A DNA stretch of 42,397 nucleotides from Acidobacteriaceae bacterium (GTDB lineage Bacteria; Acidobacteriota; Terriglobia; Terriglobales; Acidobacteriaceae): positions 1 to 42,397 of the forward strand of contig PLHW01000023.1 in the NCBI GenBank assembly GCA_003139095.1, given 5' to 3'. Positions 16,976-24,305 of the stretch are shown here, piece after piece (the first letter of the stretch is position 1; every line of letters begins with the position of its first letter). The notes beneath the pieces were generated by a model. The model saw only the letters and a program-made list of their open reading frames with translations, was not told the DNA's origin and did not search any database. The translations under genes and the position numbers were made by a program.

Positions 16976-17923
16976 GTGAATCGCGCTCCTCTCATTTCGC
17001 TTGCCTCATCCCCGATTTCGCGGGCCTCCGCTTGCCTTGTCGTTCTCACCGCACTCGCCTTTGCCCAGTCATCGCCCTCGTCGCCGGACACTTTGACCGC
17101 GTACAAAAGCCCCGTCGAACTCGTGCGCAAGGCTGCCCACCACGAGATCGAGGCCTCCGAGGGATCGGCTGTCCATTTCATGTATCGCGGGGTAACGACG
17201 TCCTCCAAAGGAGGGTCGGTCTCAAAACTTTACGTCGAGACGAAAGACGGAACTGCCTCACTCACCGTCGCTCAGGACGGCAAGCCGCTCACGCCGGACC
17301 AGCAGCAGGCCGAACAGGCGCGCCTCGACCGTTTCGTCAACCATCCCGACGAACTGCGCAAAAAGCGCAATCAGGACCGCGAAGATAACGACCGGACGGC
17401 CCGCATCATGCGCGCCCTGCCCGATGCGTTTTTTTATGAATACGCGGGAGAGGAAAAGGGCTCGGCCGGAATCGGACGAGCCGGCGATCCGCTCGTCAAC
17501 CTCAGGTTCCGCCCCAACCCCAGCTACCACCCTCCTTCGCGCGTGGAAGAAGTGCTGACGGGCATGCAGGGCCACATCCTGGTGGATACGGTTCATGACC
17601 GCATTGCCAGCATCGATGGCACGCTATTCAAAGACGTTGGCTTTGGCTGGGGCATTCTCGGACGACTGAATCGCGGCGGCCATTTCCTCGTGCATCAGGT
17701 CGACGTCGGCGACGATCAGTGGGAAATCTCCAGCATGACCGTCAACTTTACCGGGAAAATTATGCTGATTAAGAATTTCTCCATCCAATCGACCGAGGAG
17801 TACAGCGGCTTCCGGCAGATATCCCCCAGCCTTACCTTTGCGGAGGGAGTGCGGCTTTTGAAGAAAGAAGAAACCACCGCCGCGGAGGTCCCCGCCACAA
17901 CCAGCAGTCTCGCGCAAAGGTGA
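16976..17923 (+). CDS. Exported protein of unknown function
   Basis: The 315-residue protein starts at a GTG. It has a basic, hydrophobic N-terminus (about residues 15-30, ending AFAQ) consistent with a signal peptide. The mature part has a highly charged stretch around residues 105-145 (many E, K, R, D, Q), then a beta-rich segment including GMQGHILVDTVHDRIASIDG and FGWGILGRLNRGGHFLVHQ. The latter resembles outer-membrane-lipoprotein-carrier-like domains seen in acidobacterial hypotheticals. No catalytic motif is visible. It is transcribed alone, towards the convergent enolase-family gene. Confidence 0.75.
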   Translation: MNRAPLISLASSPISRASACLVVLTALAFAQSSPSSPDTLTAYKSPVELVRKAAHHEIEASEGSAVHFMYRGVTTSSKGGSVSKLYVETKDGTASLTVAQDGKPLTPDQQQAEQARLDRFVNHPDELRKKRNQDREDNDRTARIMRALPDAFFYEYAGEEKGSAGIGRAGDPLVNLRFRPNPSYHPPSRVEEVLTGMQGHILVDTVHDRIASIDGTLFKDVGFGWGILGRLNRGGHFLVHQVDVGDDQWEISSMTVNFTGKIMLIKNFSIQSTEEYSGFRQISPSLTFAEGVRLLKKEETTAAEVPATTSSLAQR

Positions 17924-17962
17924 CGTTCCAGTTTTGAGCTTCGTTCCTTCTAAGCCGGGCTT

Positions 17963-19081
17963 TTATGCGGTTTCAGCGAGCAACGTCTCTTTCCGCACCG
18001 TGAACTTTTCCACCAGATCCTCGCGTACTCTATAACCCGTGCCTGCCTCGTCGCTGATCGTAATCGTCCCGTCCGACCGCACTTCGACCTCCGGTTCGAT
18101 GATGTCTTCTTTCCAGTAGCGCTTCGAAGCTGAGACATCCCCGGGCAGGCGAAAATTCTCCAGCGTGGAAAGAGCGATGTTGTGCGCCCTGCCCACGCCC
18201 GATTCCAGCATTCCCCCGCACCAGACGGGAACATCGTGCGCCAGCGCGACGTCATGAATCTTCTTCGCTTCCGTGAACCCCCCAACCCGCCCAACTTTAA
18301 CGTTGATGATTCGGCACGCGCCAATCTCCAGCGCAAAATTGGCGGCCCGCGCATGATGAATCGACTCATCCAGGCAAATCGCGGTCTCGATCGACCTTTG
18401 CAGCCGCGCGTGCAAATAGATCTCGTCGTCCCAAAGCGGCTGCTCAATCATGAGCAGCCTGAAGGCGTCGAATTCGCGCAGGTGCTCGACCTCGTCGAGC
18501 GTGTACGCCGAGTTCGCGTCGACGCTCAGCACAATGTCCGCCCAGCGCGCGCGAATTTTTTCCAGAATGTTCACGTCCCATCCCGGCTTGACTTTGACTT
18601 TAATGCGGCGATAGCCGGCGGCAAGTTCGGTTTCGATCTTCTGCAAAAGCTGCTCCGGCGAATCCTGAATCCCAATCGAAACTCCGCACACAATTTCGCG
18701 GCGCGTGCCCCCGAGCAACTTCCAGAGCGGCTGCCGCTTCAGGCGCGCCTCGGCGTCCCATACCGCATTTTCCAGCGCCGCTTTCGCCATGCGATGGCCG
18801 CGCACCCGCGCAAACAGCGCGCTGCAATCGCGGCCGGAGTGTACCTCCGCCTTCAGAAGCGCCGGCGCCAGGTAGTCGCGGATCGTGGGCCATGCAGTCT
18901 CGATCCACTCCGGGCTGTAATACGGATCTTCGCCGGCCACGCATTCGCCCCACCCGCGCACGCCCTCCGCGTCGATGCTGACCAGGAGAATGCAGCGGCT
19001 GTAGATGCGGCCAAAACTCGTTTCAAAAAAATGCACGAGCGGCATTTGAATTTCGCGGAGAGTTACCGATTCAATTTTCAT
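17963..19081 (-). CDS. menC: o-Succinylbenzoate synthase / N-succinylamino acid racemase
   Basis: An enolase-superfamily enzyme of 372 residues. The catalytic set is visible in order: KVKVK near residue 163 (acid/base lysines), SVDANSAY (first metal Asp), MIEQP (Glu), CLDES (Asp) and INVKVGRVGG (second catalytic Lys). This NSAR/OSBS branch either dehydrates SHCHC in menaquinone synthesis or racemises N-succinylamino acids, and several members do both. The ATG at 19081 gives the family start MKIESVTLREIQMPL. A GNAT acyltransferase lies 133 bp upstream on the same strand, which favours an N-succinylamino-acid role. No other men gene is in the window. Confidence 0.85.
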   Translation of the reverse strand: MKIESVTLREIQMPLVHFFETSFGRIYSRCILLVSIDAEGVRGWGECVAGEDPYYSPEWIETAWPTIRDYLAPALLKAEVHSGRDCSALFARVRGHRMAKAALENAVWDAEARLKRQPLWKLLGGTRREIVCGVSIGIQDSPEQLLQKIETELAAGYRRIKVKVKPGWDVNILEKIRARWADIVLSVDANSAYTLDEVEHLREFDAFRLLMIEQPLWDDEIYLHARLQRSIETAICLDESIHHARAANFALEIGACRIINVKVGRVGGFTEAKKIHDVALAHDVPVWCGGMLESGVGRAHNIALSTLENFRLPGDVSASKRYWKEDIIEPEVEVRSDGTITISDEAGTGYRVREDLVEKFTVRKETLLAETA

Positions 19082-19214
19082 CGATCTTTTCGGAAAATAC
19101 CTGCTCGCAAGGAAAGAACTCGGCCAGAGCACCAGAAGTATAGTTCGCTGGAACCCGCGTCGGCAAGGCGATCTACCCTAATGGGGTTTTACATCTGCGC
19201 AGATTGCCAAACGG

Positions 19215-20081
19215 TCAGTACCCCCAACGCTCGTCCCATCGTCCCAGCAGAAACCGCCCGTCCCCCTGTGCGTTGCGTTCGTAGCCCAGGATTGCGAGGC
19301 CCGCCGCGAATGCCTTCATGAACTGCTCTCGGTTTCTCTCTTCTACCGCCAGCGCCTGCGGCCGCGTCTCAGCCGCGGCTTTCCATTCGTAGATCGCGGC
19401 GGGCACGTCGATCTGTGTCTCGGGTTCGAATTCACGTCGGCGCCCCCCGGCGAGAACCGTCTTCACGCGCTCGGATTTCATCCACCACTCTGCGATCAGC
19501 CGGTCGCTCGGCAGCCCGCCCTGCAAAGGCGAAGACGTAACGCCGTACTGATTTACGTTGTAACGCCGCGCGATCGCGCCCAGCTTCTCAATGTTGAGAT
19601 ACGCGTTCTTGATTTCGAGTGGATCGAAGGTCCACTCCATCAGTTCGATTCCGCGCCCCAGAGCCTCGTCGCGCTGGAAAAGTTTTAAGCGCCGGCCCAG
19701 TCCGGCGTTGCGATATTCCCGCCGCACCGCCAGCATCTGCGAATGCAGATAGGCGTGGCCGTTGCGGAGGCCGGGAATCGCCAATGCAAAGCCAACCAGA
19801 TTTTCTTTATCAAAGGCGCCGACCACTTGCCCGCCAATTTTGTCGGCGACCACAAACAACCGCACCGGCACCAGTTCGGCGTCGGAGAAATTCCACACCT
19901 CTCTCTGGAGCGCAAAACACGCGCGCATCTCTTCCAGCGACGAGCATTTGCGAATCGTCAGCGCGCCCGCGTCGGAAGGAATGGCGTGGGAAGAAATGGC
20001 GTGCGAAAGCTCGGCGTGGGAAAGCTTGGCTTTCGGCTCGCCGCTCCCCGCCCGCGCTTCCGGCGCCTTCGTCTCCCTCAC
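19215..20081 (-). CDS. GNAT-family acyltransferase (COG3375 type)
   Basis: The 288-residue protein has an N-terminal tail with a 5-residue repeat (LSHAE, LSHAI, SSHAI) encoded by a tandem DNA repeat. The acyltransferase domain starts at about residue 42. The acetyl-CoA loop region reads VRREYRNAGLGRRLK. The C-terminal part (EWTFDPLEIKNAYLNIEKLG...) is typical of the predicted GNAT group often found beside menC-like genes. The GTG at 20081 overlaps the mazG stop by four bases (GTGA) and has AGGA upstream. In Geobacillus a GNAT succinyltransferase works with an N-succinylamino acid racemase; the neighbour here supports the same idea, without proof. Confidence 0.78.
   Translation of the reverse strand: MRETKAPEARAGSGEPKAKLSHAELSHAISSHAIPSDAGALTIRKCSSLEEMRACFALQREVWNFSDAELVPVRLFVVADKIGGQVVGAFDKENLVGFALAIPGLRNGHAYLHSQMLAVRREYRNAGLGRRLKLFQRDEALGRGIELMEWTFDPLEIKNAYLNIEKLGAIARRYNVNQYGVTSSPLQGGLPSDRLIAEWWMKSERVKTVLAGGRRREFEPETQIDVPAAIYEWKAAAETRPQALAVEERNREQFMKAFAAGLAILGYERNAQGDGRFLLGRWDERWGY
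19969..20030 (-). repeat. 15-bp tandem repeat inside the GNAT gene
   Basis: Three copies of a 15-bp unit (ATGGCGTGGGAAGAA, then two variants) start at 19981, 19996 and 20011. A partial unit lies before them. They encode 5-residue repeats close to LSHAI in the N-terminal tail. The unit length is a multiple of three, so copy number can change without a frameshift. Confidence 0.8.
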
Positions 20082-20986
20082 GCGTGTTCCTGCCGCTTGG
20101 CCTGCTGCCACAGTTCTTCGAGTTCGTCCATCGAAGCCTGCTCCGGTCCGCGTCCGCTGGCGTGTAATCGCGACTCCATCCACTGAAAGCGGCGCTTAAA
20201 CTTGCGATTTGTTTTGCGCAGCGCGGATTCGGAGTCGAGCGAGAGATAGCGCGCAATGTTGACCAGCACAAAAAACAGATCGCCGACTTCATCCTCCAGC
20301 CGCTCGTGCTGCTCGGCGGAAATCTGCGGCTTACCTGAGCCCGCAATCCCCGTACCTGCCGGACCCTGGATTGACGAGGCGTTCAGCTCTTCGCGCAATT
20401 CCGCCGTCTCTTCCGCAAGCTTTTCAAAAAGTCCCTCAATGTTCGCCCAGTCGAACCCCACGCGAGCAGCCCTCGAGCTGAGTTTGTGCGCCTCCAGCAG
20501 CGCCGGCACTCGAGACGAAACACCGGCCAAAACCGAGTGTTCGGCCCCTGGAGTTTGCCCGTCGCCCTGCTTAGCCTGCTCGCCGCCGCCCGCTTCCCGC
20601 CGTTTCTTTTTTTCCTCCGCTTTCAGTGCTTCCCAGTTGCGCAGCACCTCGGCGGAAGTGTCGGCTTTCACCTCGCCAAAAACATGCGGGTGCCGGTCGA
20701 CGAGCTTCGTCGAGAGGCGGTCCAGAACATCATCGATCGAAAAGTGCCCGGCTTCCTGCGCCATCTCTGAGTAAAACAGCACTTGCAGCAGCAAGTCGCC
20801 AAGTTCGCCTGTCAGCTCCGGCCAGTCGCGATTGTCAATCGCCTCCAGAACCTCATACGCCTCTTCCAAGGTGTAGGGTTTGATCGAGTCGAAGGTCTGC
20901 TCGCGATCCCACGGGCAGCCGCCAGGCGCCCGCAGCCGCGCCATGATTTGTACCGCCCGTTCAAAACGCTCGCCAGTCGTGGACAT
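20078..20986 (-). CDS. mazG: Nucleoside triphosphate pyrophosphohydrolase
   Basis: The 302-residue MazG hydrolyses nucleoside triphosphates to monophosphates and pyrophosphate, clearing non-canonical nucleotides. Two MazG domains are seen. The first starts at GGCPWDREQTFDSIKPYTLEEAYEVLEA, with ELGDLLLQVLF. The second has EKLAEETAEL and LEDEVGDLFFVLVNIAR with the ExxD metal motif. Between them is a charged, Gly/Gln-rich linker of about 45 residues (AEEKKKRREAGGG...). It starts at the ATG at 20986 and overlaps the GNAT gene at its end, so both are probably one operon. Confidence 0.92.
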   Translation of the reverse strand: MSTTGERFERAVQIMARLRAPGGCPWDREQTFDSIKPYTLEEAYEVLEAIDNRDWPELTGELGDLLLQVLFYSEMAQEAGHFSIDDVLDRLSTKLVDRHPHVFGEVKADTSAEVLRNWEALKAEEKKKRREAGGGEQAKQGDGQTPGAEHSVLAGVSSRVPALLEAHKLSSRAARVGFDWANIEGLFEKLAEETAELREELNASSIQGPAGTGIAGSGKPQISAEQHERLEDEVGDLFFVLVNIARYLSLDSESALRKTNRKFKRRFQWMESRLHASGRGPEQASMDELEELWQQAKRQEHA

Positions 20987-21140
20987 GAAACATCAATGTA
21001 AATGACGCAGAATCCCTGAGCAATGGCAGCGGACCGCGCGCGCATGGAAGCCGGACACAAAAGAGTGCAACTCCGGAGAATCAACCGCCATCTGATTTAT
21101 CAGCGTATTGCCCAGCGGCGCCGGCCACGCAGTAGTCTTC

Positions 21141-21169
21141 TTGCATGGCCGTTACCCCGGTGGTATGCT
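21141..21169 (+). promoter_or_regulatory. Sigma-70-type promoter for the two-gene unit
   Basis: TTGCAT (21141-21146) and TATGCT (21164-21169) are separated by exactly 17 bases. They point to the gene starting at 21266, leaving a leader of about 90 nt. Good match to the vegetative consensus. Confidence 0.6.
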
Positions 21170-21265
21170 CCGTATCCTTAGGTAACCTGTTGCTTTCCCC
21201 CCGTTTAGGTGTATTCTTAGCCCAAATCAGCTCAACCAAGGTTCTGGAGATTGCGCGTGGAGAAG

Positions 21266-21622
21266 ATGACGTTACCTCGACTCGATGCTTTGCATTATCT
21301 TTTCACCGAGGACGCCGATGGGATCACTGCTCACTGTCTCGATCTCGATCTGGTGACTTCGGCGGAAGACAGAGCCAGTGCGGAATCCCGCCTCAACGCG
21401 ATGGTGCGAGTGCAGATTGCGGGTGCCTACGGATCCGGTAATTTCGATTTGCTCTTCTTCAAAGCTCCCAGCGAGTTTTGGGCCAAAATGGACCAAGCCA
21501 GCGACCTGCCAAAAGCTCACCTGCGGATTGACACCGCCCCCCCGCAATATCTTCCTGTGGAGCAGAGAATTTTTCAGGTGCAATTGCCTGTGTTCCGCGC
21601 CCTCACCCCGCGAGCCGCATAA
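21266..21622 (+). CDS. Small protein, HicB-like N-terminus, unrecognised
   Basis: The 118-residue protein begins LDALHYLFTEDADGITAHCLDLDLVTSAEDRASA when read from residue 6 on, in two overlapping parts: LDALHYLFTEDADG and ITAHCLDLDLVTSAEDRAS. This resembles the strand-strand-helix pattern of HicB-fold proteins (a beta strand ending in an acidic turn, then a C-x-D-x-D-like strand and a helix). The rest, including LLFFKAPSEFWAKM, is not recognised. The ATG at 21266 has GGAG four bases upstream. The next gene starts four bases after its stop. It may be an antitoxin-like or regulatory protein, but HicA features are missing from its neighbour. Confidence 0.6.
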   Translation: MTLPRLDALHYLFTEDADGITAHCLDLDLVTSAEDRASAESRLNAMVRVQIAGAYGSGNFDLLFFKAPSEFWAKMDQASDLPKAHLRIDTAPPQYLPVEQRIFQVQLPVFRALTPRAA

Positions 21623-21625
21623 ACA

Positions 21626-21904
21626 ATGCCATTCCTCAGCGAAGTTCTGGAAGAACTACGTCTTTCCGTGTCCACCAAAGTGAAGGACGGCAACGAGACC
21701 CTTCTGCTCATCACCCGATCCGGCCTCCGCGGGATCATCCGAACCGGTTTTCGCGGGTTCCCTCCGCCTCCCGAGCATTGCTACACCCTCGCCGTCCGGG
21801 GCGACGACAATCCCTTCCTCTCCGAAGCCGAAGCCGCTGCGATTCGCCGGCATTTCAAACCGTCCAAGCGGGACGGCTTCATCGAGCTCGGCTTGTCAGA
21901 CTAA
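21626..21904 (+). CDS. Small protein of unknown function, partner of the preceding gene
   Basis: The 92-residue protein starts at the ATG three bases after the upstream stop, so it is co-translated. It reads as beta strands followed by a C-terminal helix (FLSEAEAAAIRRHF) and a polar end. It has no cysteines or histidine cluster apart from EHCYTLAV. I recognise no family. A two-gene unit of these sizes with its own promoter fits a toxin-antitoxin layout, but nothing in the sequence proves toxicity. Confidence 0.6.
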   Translation: MPFLSEVLEELRLSVSTKVKDGNETLLLITRSGLRGIIRTGFRGFPPPPEHCYTLAVRGDDNPFLSEAEAAAIRRHFKPSKRDGFIELGLSD

Positions 21905-21981
21905 CGGTCCTACTCGCTCATCACTCGAAAAGTACCAGCCCCCCGCATAGCGGAGATATCGGCAGCATCGCTCTCCACCAC

Positions 21982-22620
21982 TTACCGCGTCGACCGCACC
22001 AGCAACTCCGTCTCATCGGAGATAATCGCGTCGACACCCCACTCCGCGAACTGCCTTATTCCTTCCGCGCCATTCACGGTCCACGTCATGACCTTGATTC
22101 CACTCGCGTGCGCGCCTTCAATCATTCTCTGATCCGCCACCTCAAAATGTGGAATCAGCCAGGCAATCGGCAAGTCTGGCGGCGGAACCTGATCGCGCTG
22201 GTCGAACAGAAATCCCAAAGGAATGCCCGGATCGAGCCGATGCACCGCGCGCAACGCCTCCGGCAAGAACGAAGACACCACATAACCCTTCGACGGCGCA
22301 CCCTCGCGCAAGGCCGCGATGACCTGCGCCTCAAGTCCCGCGACCTTCAATTCGATGTCCAGAAACGCGCGCAAGGAAAATCGCGCGACAACATCGTCAA
22401 GCCTAGGAAGCGCCAGCACCTCAGCCGCTGCATCGCCAACTGTCAGCCCGCGAATCGCAGCATCGTGGCAAACCACAGCCGTGCCGTCACCCGAGCGCCG
22501 CACGTCGAACTCAAAACCATCGCAGCCATGCTGCAAGCACAGCTCAAACGATGCCAGGGTATTTTCCGGTGTGTGCCGAGAAGCCCGCGCACCGCGGTGC
22601 CCAAGCAGAAGGGGTCTCAT
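21982..22620 (-). CDS. ugpQ: Glycerophosphodiester phosphodiesterase
   Basis: The enzyme splits glycerophosphodiesters to glycerol 3-phosphate and an alcohol. The short cytoplasmic form (212 residues) shows the TIM-barrel signatures LLGHRGARASRHTPENTLASF (catalytic His and Arg, then PENT) read in two parts, FEFDVRRSGDGTAVVCHD (metal ligands and second His) and LDIELK. The C-terminal strand motifs VMTWTVNG and GVDAIISDE complete the barrel. No signal peptide is present. It is transcribed alone; the 84 bp after the gene pair at 21904 hold nothing notable. Confidence 0.92.
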   Translation of the reverse strand: MRPLLLGHRGARASRHTPENTLASFELCLQHGCDGFEFDVRRSGDGTAVVCHDAAIRGLTVGDAAAEVLALPRLDDVVARFSLRAFLDIELKVAGLEAQVIAALREGAPSKGYVVSSFLPEALRAVHRLDPGIPLGFLFDQRDQVPPPDLPIAWLIPHFEVADQRMIEGAHASGIKVMTWTVNGAEGIRQFAEWGVDAIISDETELLVRSTR

Positions 22621-22744
22621 ACGCGCTATCTGCCATCAGTTCACGAGGGAACTTGTCATCGTCCCAACCGCACAGCCCCACTTCGTTCGGGCGGCAATGT
22701 GAAAGAAGTTCTCGGCGATCTCTGCGATCTCGGCGGTTGAAGGT

Positions 22745-23053
22745 CTAGTCCAGATCGAAATCCCGAATCGGCTTCCCCGTGTCCGGCGTCTCTTTCGCCT
22801 TCTTCACCGCTTCCTGGAATTTCTTCTCCAGCAATTCGGAGGCATGCTTCTGCGCCTCCACCGACTGGCGAAAAATGGAATCACGCCGCCCATCCTGCTC
22901 TTTCATGGCCCGCGCCGCCTCTTCCATATCCTGAAACATCTTCGGCTTCACCGGCGCCACGTGCGAGATCACCGCCCGCGTTTCCGTGTCAATCTTCAGC
23001 ACCGCGCCGCAGCACGGGCAGGTCACGTCGAAATTGGAGTCACGTTTCGTCAC
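22745..23053 (-). CDS. Small zinc-ribbon protein
   Basis: The 102-residue protein has an N-terminal CPCC motif (TCPCCGAVLKID) that can form half of a zinc knuckle. A long charged helical region rich in K, E, Q and A follows, probably coiled coil, with an acidic end (IRDFDLD). The GTG at 23053 avoids overlap with the upstream gene that ends at 23079; an in-frame start at 23113 would overlap. I know similar acidobacterial proteins only as hypotheticals. A regulatory or scaffold role is a guess. Confidence 0.65.
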   Translation of the reverse strand: MTKRDSNFDVTCPCCGAVLKIDTETRAVISHVAPVKPKMFQDMEEAARAMKEQDGRRDSIFRQSVEAQKHASELLEKKFQEAVKKAKETPDTGKPIRDFDLD

Positions 23054-23078
23054 ACGCGCATCATACCGCAAATCCCCG

Positions 23079-23447
23079 TCATCGCGGCCCCAGCTTAATC
23101 GGCAAAATGTCAAACACGTACAGCATCTCCCACCCCAGCAGAATCACGGACACCAACACCACCAGAATCGCCAGCACCTCGCCAAAATTCAGTCCCTTTT
23201 TGCGCGCATCGAAGTGCCGCGCCCCCAGGCTCAAAATGTTCAGCGTGGCAAATCCAAATACCAGCGCCCAAAGAATGTTGTAGACCTGTTCGCGCGTCGA
23301 GGCGAACACCAGCAGCGCCGGCGCGGCCATCACCGCCCACGCATGCACCACGCGGCCGCCCGCAACCCAATCATGGGCGTGACCCATCGCAAACAAAATT
23401 GACAAGGACTTTCCTGGCCCCGCGCCCATTCGTCGAGCGTGCTTCAT
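23079..23447 (-). CDS. Small integral membrane protein
   Basis: About 122 residues with three predicted transmembrane segments: around AWAVMAAPALLVFAS, ILWALVFGFATLNILSLG and VLAILVVLVSVILLGW. A short charged loop (ARHFDARKKG) lies between the last two. The start is uncertain: the ATG at 23447 (MKHARRMG) is used, but a later ATG at MGHAHDW would also suit. It lies 25 bp upstream of the zinc-ribbon gene and is divergent from the HAD hydrolase gene. Function unknown. Confidence 0.65.
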   Translation of the reverse strand: MKHARRMGAGPGKSLSILFAMGHAHDWVAGGRVVHAWAVMAAPALLVFASTREQVYNILWALVFGFATLNILSLGARHFDARKKGLNFGEVLAILVVLVSVILLGWEMLYVFDILPIKLGPR

Positions 23448-23556
23448 GCAGAACTTCGATCTTACCTTTTTTACGCGCACCCGTCAGCGGCTCGCACCAC
23501 GTGCAACTCGAACTACGCTTCCTGCGCCCGCCGCGCATTACAATGCCATAGATACT

Positions 23557-24240
23557 ATGGCCGCCCAATACTCCGCAATCAACACCATCTTTTTCGATGT
23601 CGGCAACACGCTGCTCTTTCCCAATCGCCCGCGAATCCACGCCCGGCTCTCCGACCGCGGCCTCACCTGCGACCCCCAACATCTTCGCGATCTCGAAGCC
23701 CGCATCAAAAACCGGTTCGACGCGCTTATGATCGCCGACGGCAACCACGATCACGGCTTCTGGCGCATGTTCTACACCCAACTCTTCGCTGAGATCGGCC
23801 TTCACGACGACGAACTCCGCGACCACTGCGTCGCCTGCGTCCGCGACTCCGGCAATTGGGACCAGATTCTTCCCGGCACGCGCGAGGAGTTGCAGCGTAT
23901 CGCCGAGCGCTATCGCATCGCCGTCATCTCGAATGCCGACGGCCGCATTCGAGACGTGCTCCGCCGCTGCGGCATCGCCGATTGCTTCCTCACCATCACC
24001 GACTCCGGCCTTGTCGGCCACGAAAAACCGCACCCGGAAATTTTCCGCGTCGCAATGCAGTCGCTCGGCGCCACGCCCAGCGAAAGCCTCTACCTCGGCG
24101 ATGTCTATTCGGTCGATTACCTCGGCGCGACAGGCGCCGGCATGCAGGCCGTGCTGATGGATGTTCCCGGCGCGTACAAACAACGAGGAGTCCCGCGCGT
24201 TGAATCGCTCGCGGAACTGCGCGCCCTTTTAGCAGCGTGA
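23557..24240 (+). CDS. HAD-superfamily hydrolase
   Basis: A 227-residue phosphatase-like protein of the HAD subfamily I. Motif I is FFDVGNTL with the nucleophile Asp; the position of the second Asp is changed (DVGNT), as in several HAD enzymes. Motif II is VISNADG, motif III has Lys in GHEKPHPEIF and motif IV is LGDVYSVD. The cap lies between motifs I and II and is helical. The ATG at 23557 places motif I near residue 11. Typical substrates are small phosphorylated metabolites such as phosphoglycolate; none can be named here. Confidence 0.85.
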   Translation: MAAQYSAINTIFFDVGNTLLFPNRPRIHARLSDRGLTCDPQHLRDLEARIKNRFDALMIADGNHDHGFWRMFYTQLFAEIGLHDDELRDHCVACVRDSGNWDQILPGTREELQRIAERYRIAVISNADGRIRDVLRRCGIADCFLTITDSGLVGHEKPHPEIFRVAMQSLGATPSESLYLGDVYSVDYLGATGAGMQAVLMDVPGAYKQRGVPRVESLAELRALLAA

Positions 24241-24305
24241 GTTGATTTTGTTGTGTAGTGGAATTCGGCATTGCCCGCGCCGTCACGCAACGTGCTCGCC
24301 GCGCC

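Noticed and set aside
18182-19321. A 379-residue plus-strand ORF opposite the menC-like gene
   Set aside because: The minus-strand frame has all enolase-superfamily catalytic residues; the plus frame is a compositional artefact.
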